Source: Sphaerisporangium siamense (GTDB lineage: Bacteria > Actinomycetota > Actinomycetes > Streptosporangiales > Streptosporangiaceae). From it: a stretch of DNA of 64,000 bases. Positions 44,168-53,062 of the stretch are shown in pieces (the stretch's first letter is position 1; every line of letters begins with the position of its first letter). The notes below the pieces were generated by a model. That model ran no database searches. It worked only from the letters and a program-made list of their open reading frames with translations, and was not told the origin of the DNA. The stretch covers positions 310,001 through 374,000 of the forward strand of contig NZ_JACHND010000001.1 in the NCBI RefSeq assembly GCF_014205275.1, read 5' to 3'. Made by a program: the position numbers and the translations under genes.

Positions 44168-46123
44168 CCGGGGGGACCCTGTTGGGATGGTGGGGTGAGT
44201 CAGTTCGGTGAGGATTTGGCGGGCTAAGGCGTCGGCGGTGCGGAAGGGGAGGGCGTTGGTGCTTGGGCGGGCGAAGCCGGTGATGGTGAAGCCGCGGCCT
44301 ACCCAGTGGCCTAGGGCGAAGCGGCGGGGGTGTGGCTTGCCGGAGGCGTTCACCAGGCGGTTGTTCTCGACGCGGAGGCGGCCGAGGGGGTAGGGGGTGC
44401 CGTCCTGGGCGGTCAGGATCTCTTCGGTGATGGCGCCGCTGTCGTACAGGGTGCGTAGGAGAGGGTCCTGCGCGCGGGTGATGCTCGCGGTGGGGAGGCG
44501 GGACTCGATGAGGGTCCGGGCTTCGACGTGACCGGGTATCTGGGTGCCGTGGGCGCGGAAGAGGCCGGACTCCCGGTCGGCGGTTACGGTGATGCCGCCG
44601 CCGAGGAAGTGGACGATTCCGGCGCGGGAGAGGGCTTCCAGTTCAAGGAGCCGCTGGGGCGGAGGGCCGGAGGCGTAGTAGCTGAAGACGATTTGGAACC
44701 ACTCCATGAGTTCTTCGGCGTGGGATCTGGCTGAGAGCAGGCCCCGGTTGATGACGTCGAGGATCAGGCCCAGCATCACCAGCATGCCCTTGAAGAGCGC
44801 GAGGTCGGCGCTGTGGGCGGGGTCGGCGTGGCGTGCGACGTTGGTGATGATGTACGAGCGGAGCCACTGCTGGAGATCCTCGGGGGCGTCGAAGCGCAAG
44901 CCCTCCAGCGGCGACAGCAGGGTCGCCAGGTCGAGCCGGTCCTCGGGGTTCGGCACGGCCTCCGCCACGAGCGCAGCCTCCGCCACGACCACGGCCTCCG
45001 TCACAGGCGCGGACTCCGTCATGAGGGGGCTGCCGTCGTTGTTCTGGAGCGGGCCTTCGGGCGGCTTGGTGAAATGCTCGTCGGCGTTCCAGGCGGTCTT
45101 GTCGTATCGGTGGAGGAAGTCCTGCCAGGGCAGTGTGACGCGGTCGGGGTGGGTGGTGAAGAGTTCGTGGTAGTAGAAGTGGCCTAGTTCCTTGGCGATC
45201 AGGGGCCACAGGTGGCGGTAGAGGTCGAGTGGGCCGTGCCGGTCGTGTAGCGCGGTGAGGGTTTCGGGCACGAAGTACCGGGGGGCGGGGAGCGGCGACC
45301 CGAGGTCGGTGTAGGTGATTTTGGATTGGTTGGGGACGCCTCGGCGGGAGCCTACGTACATGATCGGTTCGGCGCCGGAGGGGTGGTAGACGTAGCCGCC
45401 GCCGGGGCGGGGCTCGAAGTGGCCGCCGCGGCCCTGGGCCAGCAACACCATGGTGTCGATGAAGCCCAGGCCCATGCCGCGCAGGATCATCGGCTCGCCG
45501 GCGGGGATCACGTCCAGGTCGACGTCGGCGACGTAGTTCGGCGGGATGTAGACCAGGCCGTGCGCGGCGGCGAAGTCGGCCAGTTCCCGGTGGATGCCGC
45601 CCGGGGCGGCGTCGAGGTAGCCCTGGACCAGGAGGACGGCGTCCGCGTCGAGGGGCTCGCTTCCGTCGTCCAGCCGGACCCGTTGACGGCCGTCGGCCTC
45701 GGTGAGCGACTCGGCCGTGGCCTGGTGGACGTGGACGGTGACCTCTGGCGGCGCCGACGTCACGATGTGCGCGAAGCACCACGAGAGGTAGGCGTTCTGG
45801 ATCACCCGGGGGGTGAAGGTGGCAGGGGTGACGTCGTGGCCGTGCTCGGCCGCCCACTCGTAGATGGCGGGGCCGGGGCGGATCGGCCCGTCGATCCGCA
45901 CGCTCGCGTCGGTGAACAGGCTCACGTCCACGGCCTGGGAGTTCATCCACATCAGCTCTGACTGCGCGCGCCGCCAGGTCCGCCCGCCGCCCGGGGGGTG
46001 CGGGTCCACCACGTGGATCTCCAGCGGACGGCCGGGGGGCGCGTTGGCGATGAGGCGCTCGACCATGACGGTGCCCCCCGGCCCGGCTCCCACGACCACG
46101 ATCGTCAGAGGTTCGCTGCCCAC
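44132..46123 (-). CDS. FAD/NAD(P)-binding protein
   Basis: A 663-aa predicted flavoprotein with an N-terminal dinucleotide-binding motif IVVVGAGPGGTVMVERLI, then GGGRTWRRAQSELMWMNSQA and a second nucleotide-binding stretch around ILRGMGLGFIDTMVLLAQG. An Ala/Val/Glu-rich spacer (about residues 365-390) breaks the fold. It is of the FAD_NAD_binding_9 kind; the substrate is unknown, and siderophore or amine N-hydroxylation is only a guess. The GTG at 46123 has no clear ribosome site. Its 3' end runs into the neighbouring DUF6082 gene. Confidence 0.82.
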   Translation of the reverse strand: MGSEPLTIVVVGAGPGGTVMVERLIANAPPGRPLEIHVVDPHPPGGGRTWRRAQSELMWMNSQAVDVSLFTDASVRIDGPIRPGPAIYEWAAEHGHDVTPATFTPRVIQNAYLSWCFAHIVTSAPPEVTVHVHQATAESLTEADGRQRVRLDDGSEPLDADAVLLVQGYLDAAPGGIHRELADFAAAHGLVYIPPNYVADVDLDVIPAGEPMILRGMGLGFIDTMVLLAQGRGGHFEPRPGGGYVYHPSGAEPIMYVGSRRGVPNQSKITYTDLGSPLPAPRYFVPETLTALHDRHGPLDLYRHLWPLIAKELGHFYYHELFTTHPDRVTLPWQDFLHRYDKTAWNADEHFTKPPEGPLQNNDGSPLMTESAPVTEAVVVAEAALVAEAVPNPEDRLDLATLLSPLEGLRFDAPEDLQQWLRSYIITNVARHADPAHSADLALFKGMLVMLGLILDVINRGLLSARSHAEELMEWFQIVFSYYASGPPPQRLLELEALSRAGIVHFLGGGITVTADRESGLFRAHGTQIPGHVEARTLIESRLPTASITRAQDPLLRTLYDSGAITEEILTAQDGTPYPLGRLRVENNRLVNASGKPHPRRFALGHWVGRGFTITGFARPSTNALPFRTADALARQILTELTHPTIPTGSPRSLLVQTIGDPT

Positions 46124-46256
46124 AGCTAGGAGATTTGCACCAGTTCATGACATAGTCAATATTCCCTACCAGGAGACCCTTAAATAGGGTGGCGTTCCTG
46201 ACGCCCCCGGCCGGCGCGCGTCCGCGGCCGAAGGGCACCCAGCGAGGAGGAACACC

Positions 46257-47210
46257 GTGTCTCTGTACGCAGACCCCGTGGACCACGGCACCTATGGGCA
46301 GTACGGCCCCGGCAACGGGTTCGAGCGGGGCGAGCGCCCCCTCTACCCGTTCCAGGGACGCGTCACCGCCGACGGCTCCAGCGGGTTCAAGGCCGAGCCG
46401 GGCCGCTACCACCTGTACTCCGGCTGGTTCTGCCCCTGGGCCCAGCGCGCCGTGATCGTCCGCACGCTCAAGGGCCTGGACGACGTCGTCTCGCTGTCGT
46501 ACATCGACGAAGGGCGCGACGCGCGCGGCTGGGCGTTCCGGGAGCGGCGGGGCGCCGATCCGGTCAACGGATTCCGCTTCCTGCGCGAGGCCTACGAGGC
46601 GACCGAACCCGGCTACCCCGGCCACATCTCGGTGCCGGTGCTCTGGGACCGGACGACCGGGAAGATCGTCAGCAACGACTTCCCCGACATCACCCTCGAC
46701 CTGAACGCGGCGTTCGGCGCGTGGGCCAACGACCTGGACCTCTACCCGGAGGCGCTGCGCCCGGAGATCGACGCGCTCAACGCCCAGGTGTACGACACCG
46801 TCAACACGGCATCCTCCCGCGTGGCCGGGGCCACCACCCCGCAGGAGTACGAAGAGCGCAGGCAGGCGCTGATCGCCACCTTCGAGCGACTGGACGAGAG
46901 GCTGGCCGACCGGCGCTTCCTTCTCGGCGACCAGATCACCGAGGCCGACGTCCGGCTGTGGACGACGCTCGTCCGGTTCGACGTCAACGACAACCCGTCG
47001 GCGAGGATCAGCGAGCGACGGCTGGTGGACTTCCCGAACCTCTGGGCCTACGCCCGCGACCTCTACCAGCGCCCAGCCTTCCGCGACACCACCGACTTCA
47101 CCTCGTTCACGTACGCCGGCGACGCACGTACGCGGGAGCCATGGCAGATCGCGGTGGACCCGTACCAGGCCGACTGGGACGCGCCGCACGGCCGCGAAAA
47201 GCTCGCGTGA
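46257..47210 (+). CDS. Glutathione S-transferase family, glutathionyl-hydroquinone reductase type
   Basis: A 317-aa Xi-class GST-like enzyme. The thioredoxin-fold active-site motif SGWFCPWAQRAVIVRTL (catalytic Cys) and ISVPVLWDRTTGKIVSNDFP are typical. The helical C-terminal domain includes FLLGDQITEADVRLWTTLVR. The class reduces glutathionyl-hydroquinones. Actinomycetes mostly make mycothiol, so the natural thiol may differ. GAGGAGG precedes the GTG. It is divergent from the flavoprotein. Confidence 0.92.
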   Translation: MSLYADPVDHGTYGQYGPGNGFERGERPLYPFQGRVTADGSSGFKAEPGRYHLYSGWFCPWAQRAVIVRTLKGLDDVVSLSYIDEGRDARGWAFRERRGADPVNGFRFLREAYEATEPGYPGHISVPVLWDRTTGKIVSNDFPDITLDLNAAFGAWANDLDLYPEALRPEIDALNAQVYDTVNTASSRVAGATTPQEYEERRQALIATFERLDERLADRRFLLGDQITEADVRLWTTLVRFDVNDNPSARISERRLVDFPNLWAYARDLYQRPAFRDTTDFTSFTYAGDARTREPWQIAVDPYQADWDAPHGREKLA

Positions 47211-47235
47211 CCGTCCGTCGGAAGGCCCGCGGAGG

Positions 47236-47913
47236 TCAGGGACGGTCGTGGTCGCCGGGGCGGACCAGGCCGCTTTCATAGGCGAAGACGACCGCCTGGA
47301 CGCGGGTGGTGAGGTTGAGCTTCATCAGGACGCGGGACAGGTGGGTCTTCACCGTCGCCTCGCCGAGGTAGAGGCGGGCGGCGATCTGGGTGTTGGTCAG
47401 GCCCTGGGCCAGGAGCTTCAGGACGTCGGTCTCGCGGGCGGTGAGGGAGTCCAGCTCGGCCGCCCGGACCGGCGTGCGGGCGGGGTCGGGCCGGGCGGCG
47501 AAGGCGGCGATCACGCGGAGGGTCACCGCCGGGTGCAGCAGGCCCCCGCCGGCCGCGACGGTCCGTACGGCCTCGATGAGGTGCTCGGGCGGGGAGATCT
47601 TCAGCATGAACCCGCTGACCCCGGCGCGCAGGGCGGCGGCGACGTGCTCGTCCTCGTCGAACGTGGTGAGCACGATGACCTTGGTGTCGGGGTGGTCGCG
47701 GACGAGCCGCCGCGACGCCTCCAGGCCGTCCATGTTGGGCATGCGGACGTCGATCAGCACGACGTCGGGCCGGGTGCGGGCCACCAGGGCGAGGGCCTCG
47801 GCGCCGTCGGACGCCTCGCCGACGACCTCGATGTCCGGCTCGCCGCTGAGCACCATCCGCAGGCCCACGCGCACCATCGCCTCGTCGTCGGCGAGTGCCA
47901 CGGAGATGGTCAT
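47236..47913 (-). CDS. NarL/LuxR-family response regulator
   Basis: A 225-aa regulator. The receiver domain has the acidic pair ADDEAMVRVGL, phospho-acceptor Asp in VVLIDVRMPNMDG, Thr in VIVLTTFDEDE, and Lys in FMLKISP. The C-terminal HTH reads LTARETDVLKLLAQGLTNTQ with ATVKTHLSRVLMKL. ATG 47913 follows AGGAAAAG. It is 10 bp downstream of its sensor kinase. Confidence 0.94.
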   Translation of the reverse strand: MTISVALADDEAMVRVGLRMVLSGEPDIEVVGEASDGAEALALVARTRPDVVLIDVRMPNMDGLEASRRLVRDHPDTKVIVLTTFDEDEHVAAALRAGVSGFMLKISPPEHLIEAVRTVAAGGGLLHPAVTLRVIAAFAARPDPARTPVRAAELDSLTARETDVLKLLAQGLTNTQIAARLYLGEATVKTHLSRVLMKLNLTTRVQAVVFAYESGLVRPGDHDRP

Positions 47914-47923
47914 GTCGCTTTTC

Positions 47924-49129
47924 CTACCAGACGCGGGGAATCGGGAATCGGGCGCGGACCGCGAAACCGCCGTCCGGTTCGGGGGCGGCGTGCAGGGTGC
48001 CACGCACCATCGCGAGCCGTTCACGCATGCCGACCAGCCCGTGGCCGCCGCGCCGAGGGGCCGTTCCGGCCGGTCCGCCCTCATGCCGAACCTCGCCGCC
48101 GCGCCGAACACCTGCCGGTTCGGGGACCGGCCGCCCCGGGTCGTTGCGGACCTCCAGGGTGAGCGCCTGGGCGGTGTAGTCGATGGTGACCACGGTCGCC
48201 ACCTGGCCGGCGTGCCGCAGCACGTTCGTCAGGGCCTCCTGGAGCACCCGGTACGCCGTGAGGTCCAGGACCGGCGGCAGGCGCGGCGGTTCGGCCGGGG
48301 CGTTCAGCGTCACGTCCAGACCGGCGGCGCGGACGTCCGAGATCAGCTCGCCGACCCGGGCCAGCGACGGCGCGGGCGTCGGCCGTTCGCCGTCCACGCG
48401 CTCGCGCAGGATGCCGACCAGCCCGCGCATCTCCTCCACCGTCTGCCGTCCGAGCTGCTCCAGCCCGGCCACGACCTCCAGCTCGACCGGGCGGTCGGCG
48501 AGCATCCGGCGCAGGCCCCCGAGCTGCAGGGTTATCACGCTGACCGAGTGGGCGACGGCGTCGTGCACCTCCCGGGCGATGCGCGTACGCTCCTGGGCCA
48601 CCGCGGCCTGGGCGTTGGTCTCGCGTTCGGCGTCGAGCGCGGCGGCCAGCTCGGCGAGCTTGACCGCGCGTTCGCCGCTGCGCCGCGCGAGCAGCCCCAT
48701 GAACCAGCCCGGCAGCAGCACGGCGGGCACGAAGAACAGCTCCCACACGGTGCCGCCCGCCGCGATCGACATGCACGCGAAGGACACGCCCGCGACGCAC
48801 AGCGCGACGGCCGAACGCCGCGGCGGCTCGCGCCAGCCGGTCCACGCGACCACCCCGATCAGCCCGATCATCGCCGCGCCGCCCACTCCCGGCGCGTCGA
48901 ACGCGACCACGGCGACGGGCAGGAAGGCGGCCGCGATCGCCGTGCCCGCCAGCGGGTGCCAGGCCGCGACCACGACCCCGAGGCCGAGCGCGACCCCGGA
49001 GATCCAGGTCGCCGTGGCGCTCGCGCCGAAGGAGTCGTCGAGGCGCGTCTCCAGGATGGCGAGGAATCCGATCAGCGGCCCGAACACCAGCGGAATGAGG
49101 CGGACGTCCCTCAGCCGGGTCATCGTCAT
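47924..49129 (-). CDS. Two-component sensor histidine kinase (HisKA_3)
   Basis: A 401-aa membrane kinase. About five N-terminal transmembrane segments precede a coiled region (VKLAELAAALDAERETNAQA). The phospho-acceptor block RTRIAREVHDAVAHSVSVIT follows, then the ATPase domain with YRVLQEALTNVLRHA and GHGLVGMRERLAMVRG. There is a Gly/Arg-rich insertion before the last block. The neighbouring membrane protein and ABC genes are plausible targets. Confidence 0.94.
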   Translation of the reverse strand: MTMTRLRDVRLIPLVFGPLIGFLAILETRLDDSFGASATATWISGVALGLGVVVAAWHPLAGTAIAAAFLPVAVVAFDAPGVGGAAMIGLIGVVAWTGWREPPRRSAVALCVAGVSFACMSIAAGGTVWELFFVPAVLLPGWFMGLLARRSGERAVKLAELAAALDAERETNAQAAVAQERTRIAREVHDAVAHSVSVITLQLGGLRRMLADRPVELEVVAGLEQLGRQTVEEMRGLVGILRERVDGERPTPAPSLARVGELISDVRAAGLDVTLNAPAEPPRLPPVLDLTAYRVLQEALTNVLRHAGQVATVVTIDYTAQALTLEVRNDPGRPVPEPAGVRRGGEVRHEGGPAGTAPRRGGHGLVGMRERLAMVRGTLHAAPEPDGGFAVRARFPIPRVW

Positions 49130-49399
49130 GGCAACCGATCGTAATCACGCGCGGCTCTGGGCGACTCCGCCGGATGACGGACCCGCGCAGCTCGCGGCGT
49201 CCGCCGAACAGGGGACCCGGGGGGCGGCCGTTCCGCCGGAGCGAGGAGCGACCACGGTGCGCGATGGCTGATCCGGCGCGGCGGGTCCCGGCGGGAGAGT
49301 TCTCCCCGTAAGCGACGACCCGCCGCGGCCCTACGGAGCGGTCACCAGGGTCGCGACCTCACCTGGGTCCACGAACGGCCCGCAGTACGGAGACACGCC

Positions 49400-50098
49400 A
49401 TGACCTCTCTCACCCACAGCACCACGACCACCACGGGGCCGCGCGCCGACCAGGCGAACCTGACCGGCGGGTTCCTGCGCCGCGCCGCCGGCGGCGCCCT
49501 GATCGCCGGCCCCCTGCTGATCCTCGGCGGGATGATGACCTGTCCCCCGCAGGCATCCGACTCGGCGGTGGACTACATCACGTCGCTGGCCCGCGACAGT
49601 TTCCTGACGGAGCTGTCCGCCATGCTGCTCCACTACGGGCTGATCGCCTGCGCCCTCGGCGCGCTGGCGGTGCCAGGGCTGGTGCGCGGTCGCAAGGGCC
49701 GGTGGCCGACGCTGTTCGGCGCGCTCGCCACCGCGCTCGGCCTGCTGAACGTGTCAGGGGCCGTGCGCGACGACTGGTGGCGGATGGTCACCGGGCGGCA
49801 GCTCCCGATCGACGTCGCGGCGCGGATCTCCGACACCGTGGACGCCTCGGCGTTCATGCCCCTGTGGAGCGGCACCGAGATCCTCGCCTTCCTGGGCCTG
49901 CTCTCGCTGAGCGTCGGCCTCGCCCGTGCGGGCGTCGCCGGCTGGTGGCCGGCCGCGGTCTTCCTCGGCGCGTTCGCCTCGATGATGTTCATCCCGGTCA
50001 GCATGACGTACGTGGTGGGCGGCGCGTTCGCCCTGATGTACGTGCCGCTCGTGGTCGCCGGACTCCGCACCTTCCAGCGCGAGCACGCCACCGTGTGA
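49400..50098 (+). CDS. Multi-pass membrane protein of unknown function
   Basis: A 232-aa protein with a Thr-rich N-terminus and about six transmembrane helices (GALIAGPLLILGGMMTC; LLHYGLIACALGALAVPGL; EILAFLGLLSLSVGLA; SMTYVVGGAFALMYVPLVVA). I do not recognise the family. It is divergent from the two-component system, separated by 270 bp, and may be its target. A strong bidirectional terminator follows. Confidence 0.78.
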   Translation: MTSLTHSTTTTTGPRADQANLTGGFLRRAAGGALIAGPLLILGGMMTCPPQASDSAVDYITSLARDSFLTELSAMLLHYGLIACALGALAVPGLVRGRKGRWPTLFGALATALGLLNVSGAVRDDWWRMVTGRQLPIDVAARISDTVDASAFMPLWSGTEILAFLGLLSLSVGLARAGVAGWWPAAVFLGAFASMMFIPVSMTYVVGGAFALMYVPLVVAGLRTFQREHATV

Positions 50099-50186
50099 CC
50101 CGCCCGGGCGTGCCCGCGTCCCTCTCCTCCGCTATTGGGGATGGCCCGAAAGACCGGCTTGGGCCGGTCCTGTGGGTGAACGTCCG

Positions 50187-50225
50187 GCGCCCCCATCCCG
50201 GTCGCGATGACCGGGATGGGGGCGC
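50187..50225. terminator. Bidirectional hairpin terminator
   Basis: Perfect 17-bp stem GCGCCCCCATCCCGGTC (50187-50203) and its complement (50209-50225), loop GCGAT, between the membrane protein gene and the convergent ABC permease gene. Confidence 0.8.
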
Positions 50226-50310
50226 GTCTCGGGTGCGAGACCCTCGGTCCGCCGCCGCGCTGACGGCCCCCGCCGTCGATACATCAGCGCCGGCGCGGCC
50301 GGATGGATGG

Positions 50311-51051
50311 TCAGGAGAACCTGCGGCCCTCGTCGCGGCGGTAGGCCCAGGTGGACAGGGCGCCGAAGACGGCGATCCACGCGGCCAGCATCACGAGGGA
50401 CAGGACGTTGGGCGAGAACGTCGTGCTGGCGGTCCAGACGAGTTCGACCGCGCCGCGGGTCGGCAGGTAGGGGGCGATGGCCTTGATGAAGTCGGGGGCG
50501 ACCTCCGGCGGGCCGGTGAGCAGGCCGCCGCCGACGGCCATCGGGAAGAAGACGACCTGGGCCACGACCACGGCGGCCTTGGACGGCAGCGCGTATCCGA
50601 TGAACAGGCCCATCAGCGTGAACGGGAGGGATCCGACGAGCAGGGCGACCAGGCCGAGCAGCAACTGCGCGGGGGTCACCGTCGCCGCGGTGAGCAGGGC
50701 GGCGATGACCAGGACGGGGATGATCGCGATCAGCATGATGCCCATGACGGTGAGGATGCGCCCGGCGAAGCGGGGCAGCGGCCCGGCGGGCAGCGTGCGC
50801 AGGTAGGGGTCCCAGGGCTGGGCCCGGTCCTCGGCGACGCCGATGCCGTAGGTGAACAGGCAGGCCGACATGATCGCGAAGATGAGCATCGACCCGGTGG
50901 CGTAGGTCGCGGCGACCGCGTCCTGCCCGGTGAACGGCACGACGAAGAACAGCATGGCGGCGGAGGGGAAGAACGCGCTGCCGATGACGGCGATGGGGAC
51001 GCGGATCGTCTCCAGGAACAGGTAGCGGGCGTGGACGAGGACGAGGGACAT
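50311..51051 (-). CDS. ABC-2 type transporter permease
   Basis: A 246-aa permease with six transmembrane helices, last gene of a four-gene operon. The overall pattern is ABC-2: a cytoplasmic N-terminus, a conserved loop YGIGVAEDRAQPWDPYLRTL, and LPFTLMGLFIGYALPSKAAV. AGGAG precedes the ATG. It forms an exporter with the ATPase just upstream; drug or bacteriocin export is typical for the class, but the substrate is not known. Confidence 0.9.
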   Translation of the reverse strand: MSLVLVHARYLFLETIRVPIAVIGSAFFPSAAMLFFVVPFTGQDAVAATYATGSMLIFAIMSACLFTYGIGVAEDRAQPWDPYLRTLPAGPLPRFAGRILTVMGIMLIAIIPVLVIAALLTAATVTPAQLLLGLVALLVGSLPFTLMGLFIGYALPSKAAVVVAQVVFFPMAVGGGLLTGPPEVAPDFIKAIAPYLPTRGAVELVWTASTTFSPNVLSLVMLAAWIAVFGALSTWAYRRDEGRRFS

Positions 51052-51076
51052 CGCGAGCTCCTGGGGTGGCCGGGCG

Positions 51077-51970
51077 TCAGGCCGCGCGCCGCGGCTGGGC
51101 GGTGATGGTGAGGAACGCCTCTTCGAGCGAGGTGGGCCGGACCTCCAGGCCGGAGAAGGGCACCTTGGCCAGGACCATCTCGCGCACGAGGGCGTCGGCG
51201 TCGTTGGTGAGCAGGTGGGCGCGGGCGCCGTGGTGCTCGACGCCGAGGACGCCGGGAAGTCCGGCCACGTCGGAGGGGGCGGGGACGGTCACCGCGACGC
51301 GGTGCACGGCGACCAGGCCGCGGACGGCCTCCATGGTGTCGTCGGCCAGCACCCGCCCCTCGCCGATCACGACGACGCGCTGGGCCAGCGCCTCGATCTC
51401 TTCCAGGTAGTGGCTGGTGATGACGACGGTTCCGCCCGCGTCGTGGAAGCGGCGGACGCCGTCCCACAGGTCGCGGCGGGCCTCGACGTCCAGGCCGGTG
51501 GTGGGCTCGTCGAGGAACACGAGCCGGGGCCGGCCGACGAACGCCAGCGCCACCGCGAGGCGCCGCTTCTGGCCGCCCGACAGGCCGCCGATCTGGCGGC
51601 GGGCCAGGTCGGCGAGGCCAAAGCGCTCCAGGAGCGCCTGCCGGGTGAGCGCGTCGGGATAGTGGGCGGCGACGAAGTCGACGCACTCGCCGACCCGCAG
51701 CGTCGGCGGCAGGCCGGTCTCCTGCGGGGTGACGCCGATGCCGCGGCGCCGGGCCGGGTCGCGGGGCGAGCCGCCGAACAGCTCGACGGCGCCGGAGGTC
51801 GGCCGCCGCAGGCCGGCGAACAGGTTGACGAGCGTGGACTTGCCCGCGCCGTTCGGGCCGAGCAGTCCGACGAGCTCTCCGGCGCGGATGTCCAGGCTGA
51901 CCCGGTCCAGCGCGGTGACCGTGCCATAACGGCGGGTGACCTCCACGGTGCGGGCAAGGATCTCGGTCAT
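51077..51970 (-). CDS. ABC transporter ATP-binding protein (ABC-2 exporter)
   Basis: A 297-aa ATPase with Walker A LLGPNGAGKSTL, signature LSGGQKRRLAVAL, Walker B LVFLDEPTTGLD and the switch His in VVITSHYLEE. The C-terminal 90 residues form the extension usual in DrrA/CcmA-type exporters. AGAGGAA precedes the ATG. It is 25 bp upstream of its permease. Confidence 0.94.
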   Translation of the reverse strand: MTEILARTVEVTRRYGTVTALDRVSLDIRAGELVGLLGPNGAGKSTLVNLFAGLRRPTSGAVELFGGSPRDPARRRGIGVTPQETGLPPTLRVGECVDFVAAHYPDALTRQALLERFGLADLARRQIGGLSGGQKRRLAVALAFVGRPRLVFLDEPTTGLDVEARRDLWDGVRRFHDAGGTVVITSHYLEEIEALAQRVVVIGEGRVLADDTMEAVRGLVAVHRVAVTVPAPSDVAGLPGVLGVEHHGARAHLLTNDADALVREMVLAKVPFSGLEVRPTSLEEAFLTITAQPRRAA

Positions 51971-52018
51971 GGGGGGGATTCCTCTCTGCGACGCCCAGGG
52001 CGTCTTCGATGTCGCGCC

Positions 52019-52315
52019 CTACGACAGGTCGAGCAGCTCGCGGATCGCGGCCGTGTAGTCCTCCAGGGCGCGGCGTCCCTGCCGGGTGAGGGAGATGTAC
52101 GTCGTCGGCGTACGCCCCTTGTGGGTCTTGACGATCTCGACGTAGCCGGCCTCCTCAAGCTTGCTGAGGTGTACCGACAGGTTTCCGGCCGTCATCTGGA
52201 GCAGGTCCTTCAGGCCGGGGAAGGTGATCTGGTCACCGTGGGCGAGGGTGTTGAGCGCGACGACCACCCGCAGCCTGGCCTGGGCGTGGATGACCGGGTC
52301 GAGCTCGCGGCTCAC
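52019..52315 (-). CDS. Winged-helix transcriptional regulator
   Basis: A 98-aa MarR/ArsR-like DNA-binding protein. It shows LRVVVALNTLAHGDQITFPG, the recognition helix region LLQMTAGNLSVHLSKLEEAG, and the wing YVEIVKTHKGRTPTTYISLT. The GTG overlaps the upstream gene stop as GTGA, so it is co-translated. It probably regulates this operon; short GTTT/AAAC repeats lie before the first gene. Confidence 0.88.
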   Translation of the reverse strand: MSRELDPVIHAQARLRVVVALNTLAHGDQITFPGLKDLLQMTAGNLSVHLSKLEEAGYVEIVKTHKGRTPTTYISLTRQGRRALEDYTAAIRELLDLS

Positions 52316-52932
52316 GCGGCCCGCCGCAGTCGCCGGGCCACGCCGACGACGAGGAATCCTCCGCCCCCGCCGACGCACATGAGCAGGGCGTGCACCGTCG
52401 GACCCGCGACCGCGCCCACCAGGTTGAACACCGCGAGGCCCGTGCCGAGGAAGAACATCGTCCAGTCCCGCCAGATCGCGCCCCCGGCGACGTAGAGCGC
52501 GGCGACGAGCGCCATGGACGTCACCGCCCAGAGCAGGCCGGTCTCTTCCGGGGGCAGGAGCGGGCTGAGGCGTACGTCGATCGCGATGACGGAGGCGTAG
52601 CCGAACGCCCAGGCCAGGCCGTACATCATGCCGCGCTGGGAGGACTGGCCGCGCACCCGGCCCACCATCTTGGACTGTCCGTACGCGCTGGCGGCCATGG
52701 CGAGCATCATGCCGGCGAACAGCACCGTGATCGCCGTGTTCGAGGAGATCGCCCCGTACGCGTAGTGGGCGAACAGGGCGCCGAACCCCGTCAGCCAGGC
52801 CAGGCCCCAGGGCGCGTGCAGCAGCAGCGGATCGCCGCCGAGCCGCCTGACCGTCGAGCGCTGCTGCTCCTCGATGATCCGGAGTGTCTCTTCCGGGGTC
52901 AGGGGGCCGTCGTCGTCCTCTAGCCGGTTCAT
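52312..52932 (-). CDS. Membrane protein of the ABC-2 operon
   Basis: A 206-aa protein with a cytoplasmic acidic N-terminus (DDDGPLTPEETLRIIEEQQR) and six transmembrane helices. Genes of this kind commonly precede a small winged-helix regulator and an ABC exporter in actinomycetes; the biochemical role is unknown. AAGGA precedes the ATG. It is the first gene of the operon and divergent from the FtsX-type ABC operon. Confidence 0.8.
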   Translation of the reverse strand: MNRLEDDDGPLTPEETLRIIEEQQRSTVRRLGGDPLLLHAPWGLAWLTGFGALFAHYAYGAISSNTAITVLFAGMMLAMAASAYGQSKMVGRVRGQSSQRGMMYGLAWAFGYASVIAIDVRLSPLLPPEETGLLWAVTSMALVAALYVAGGAIWRDWTMFFLGTGLAVFNLVGAVAGPTVHALLMCVGGGGGFLVVGVARRLRRAA

Positions 52933-52942
52933 GCTCGTTCCT

Positions 52943-52985
52943 TCAAATCAGTTTGATTGGTAAACCTCTGGTTTGAACTGTAAAC
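52943..52985. promoter_or_regulatory. Cluster of short inverted repeats in a divergent promoter region
   Basis: TCAAATCAGTTTGA (52943-52956) and AAACCTCTGGTTT (52962-52974) are small palindromes, and a third GTTT...AAAC pair follows (52971-52985). The sequence is AT-rich for this genome and lies between divergent ABC operons. The small winged-helix regulator is the likely binder. Confidence 0.45.
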
Positions 52986-53062
52986 CACACTGCGCCGCCA
53001 ACTCAAGTCCCTGTCAGCGTTCGGTGCTGAGGCTGTCAGCCCCGGCGAGCACCGTGGACGGC

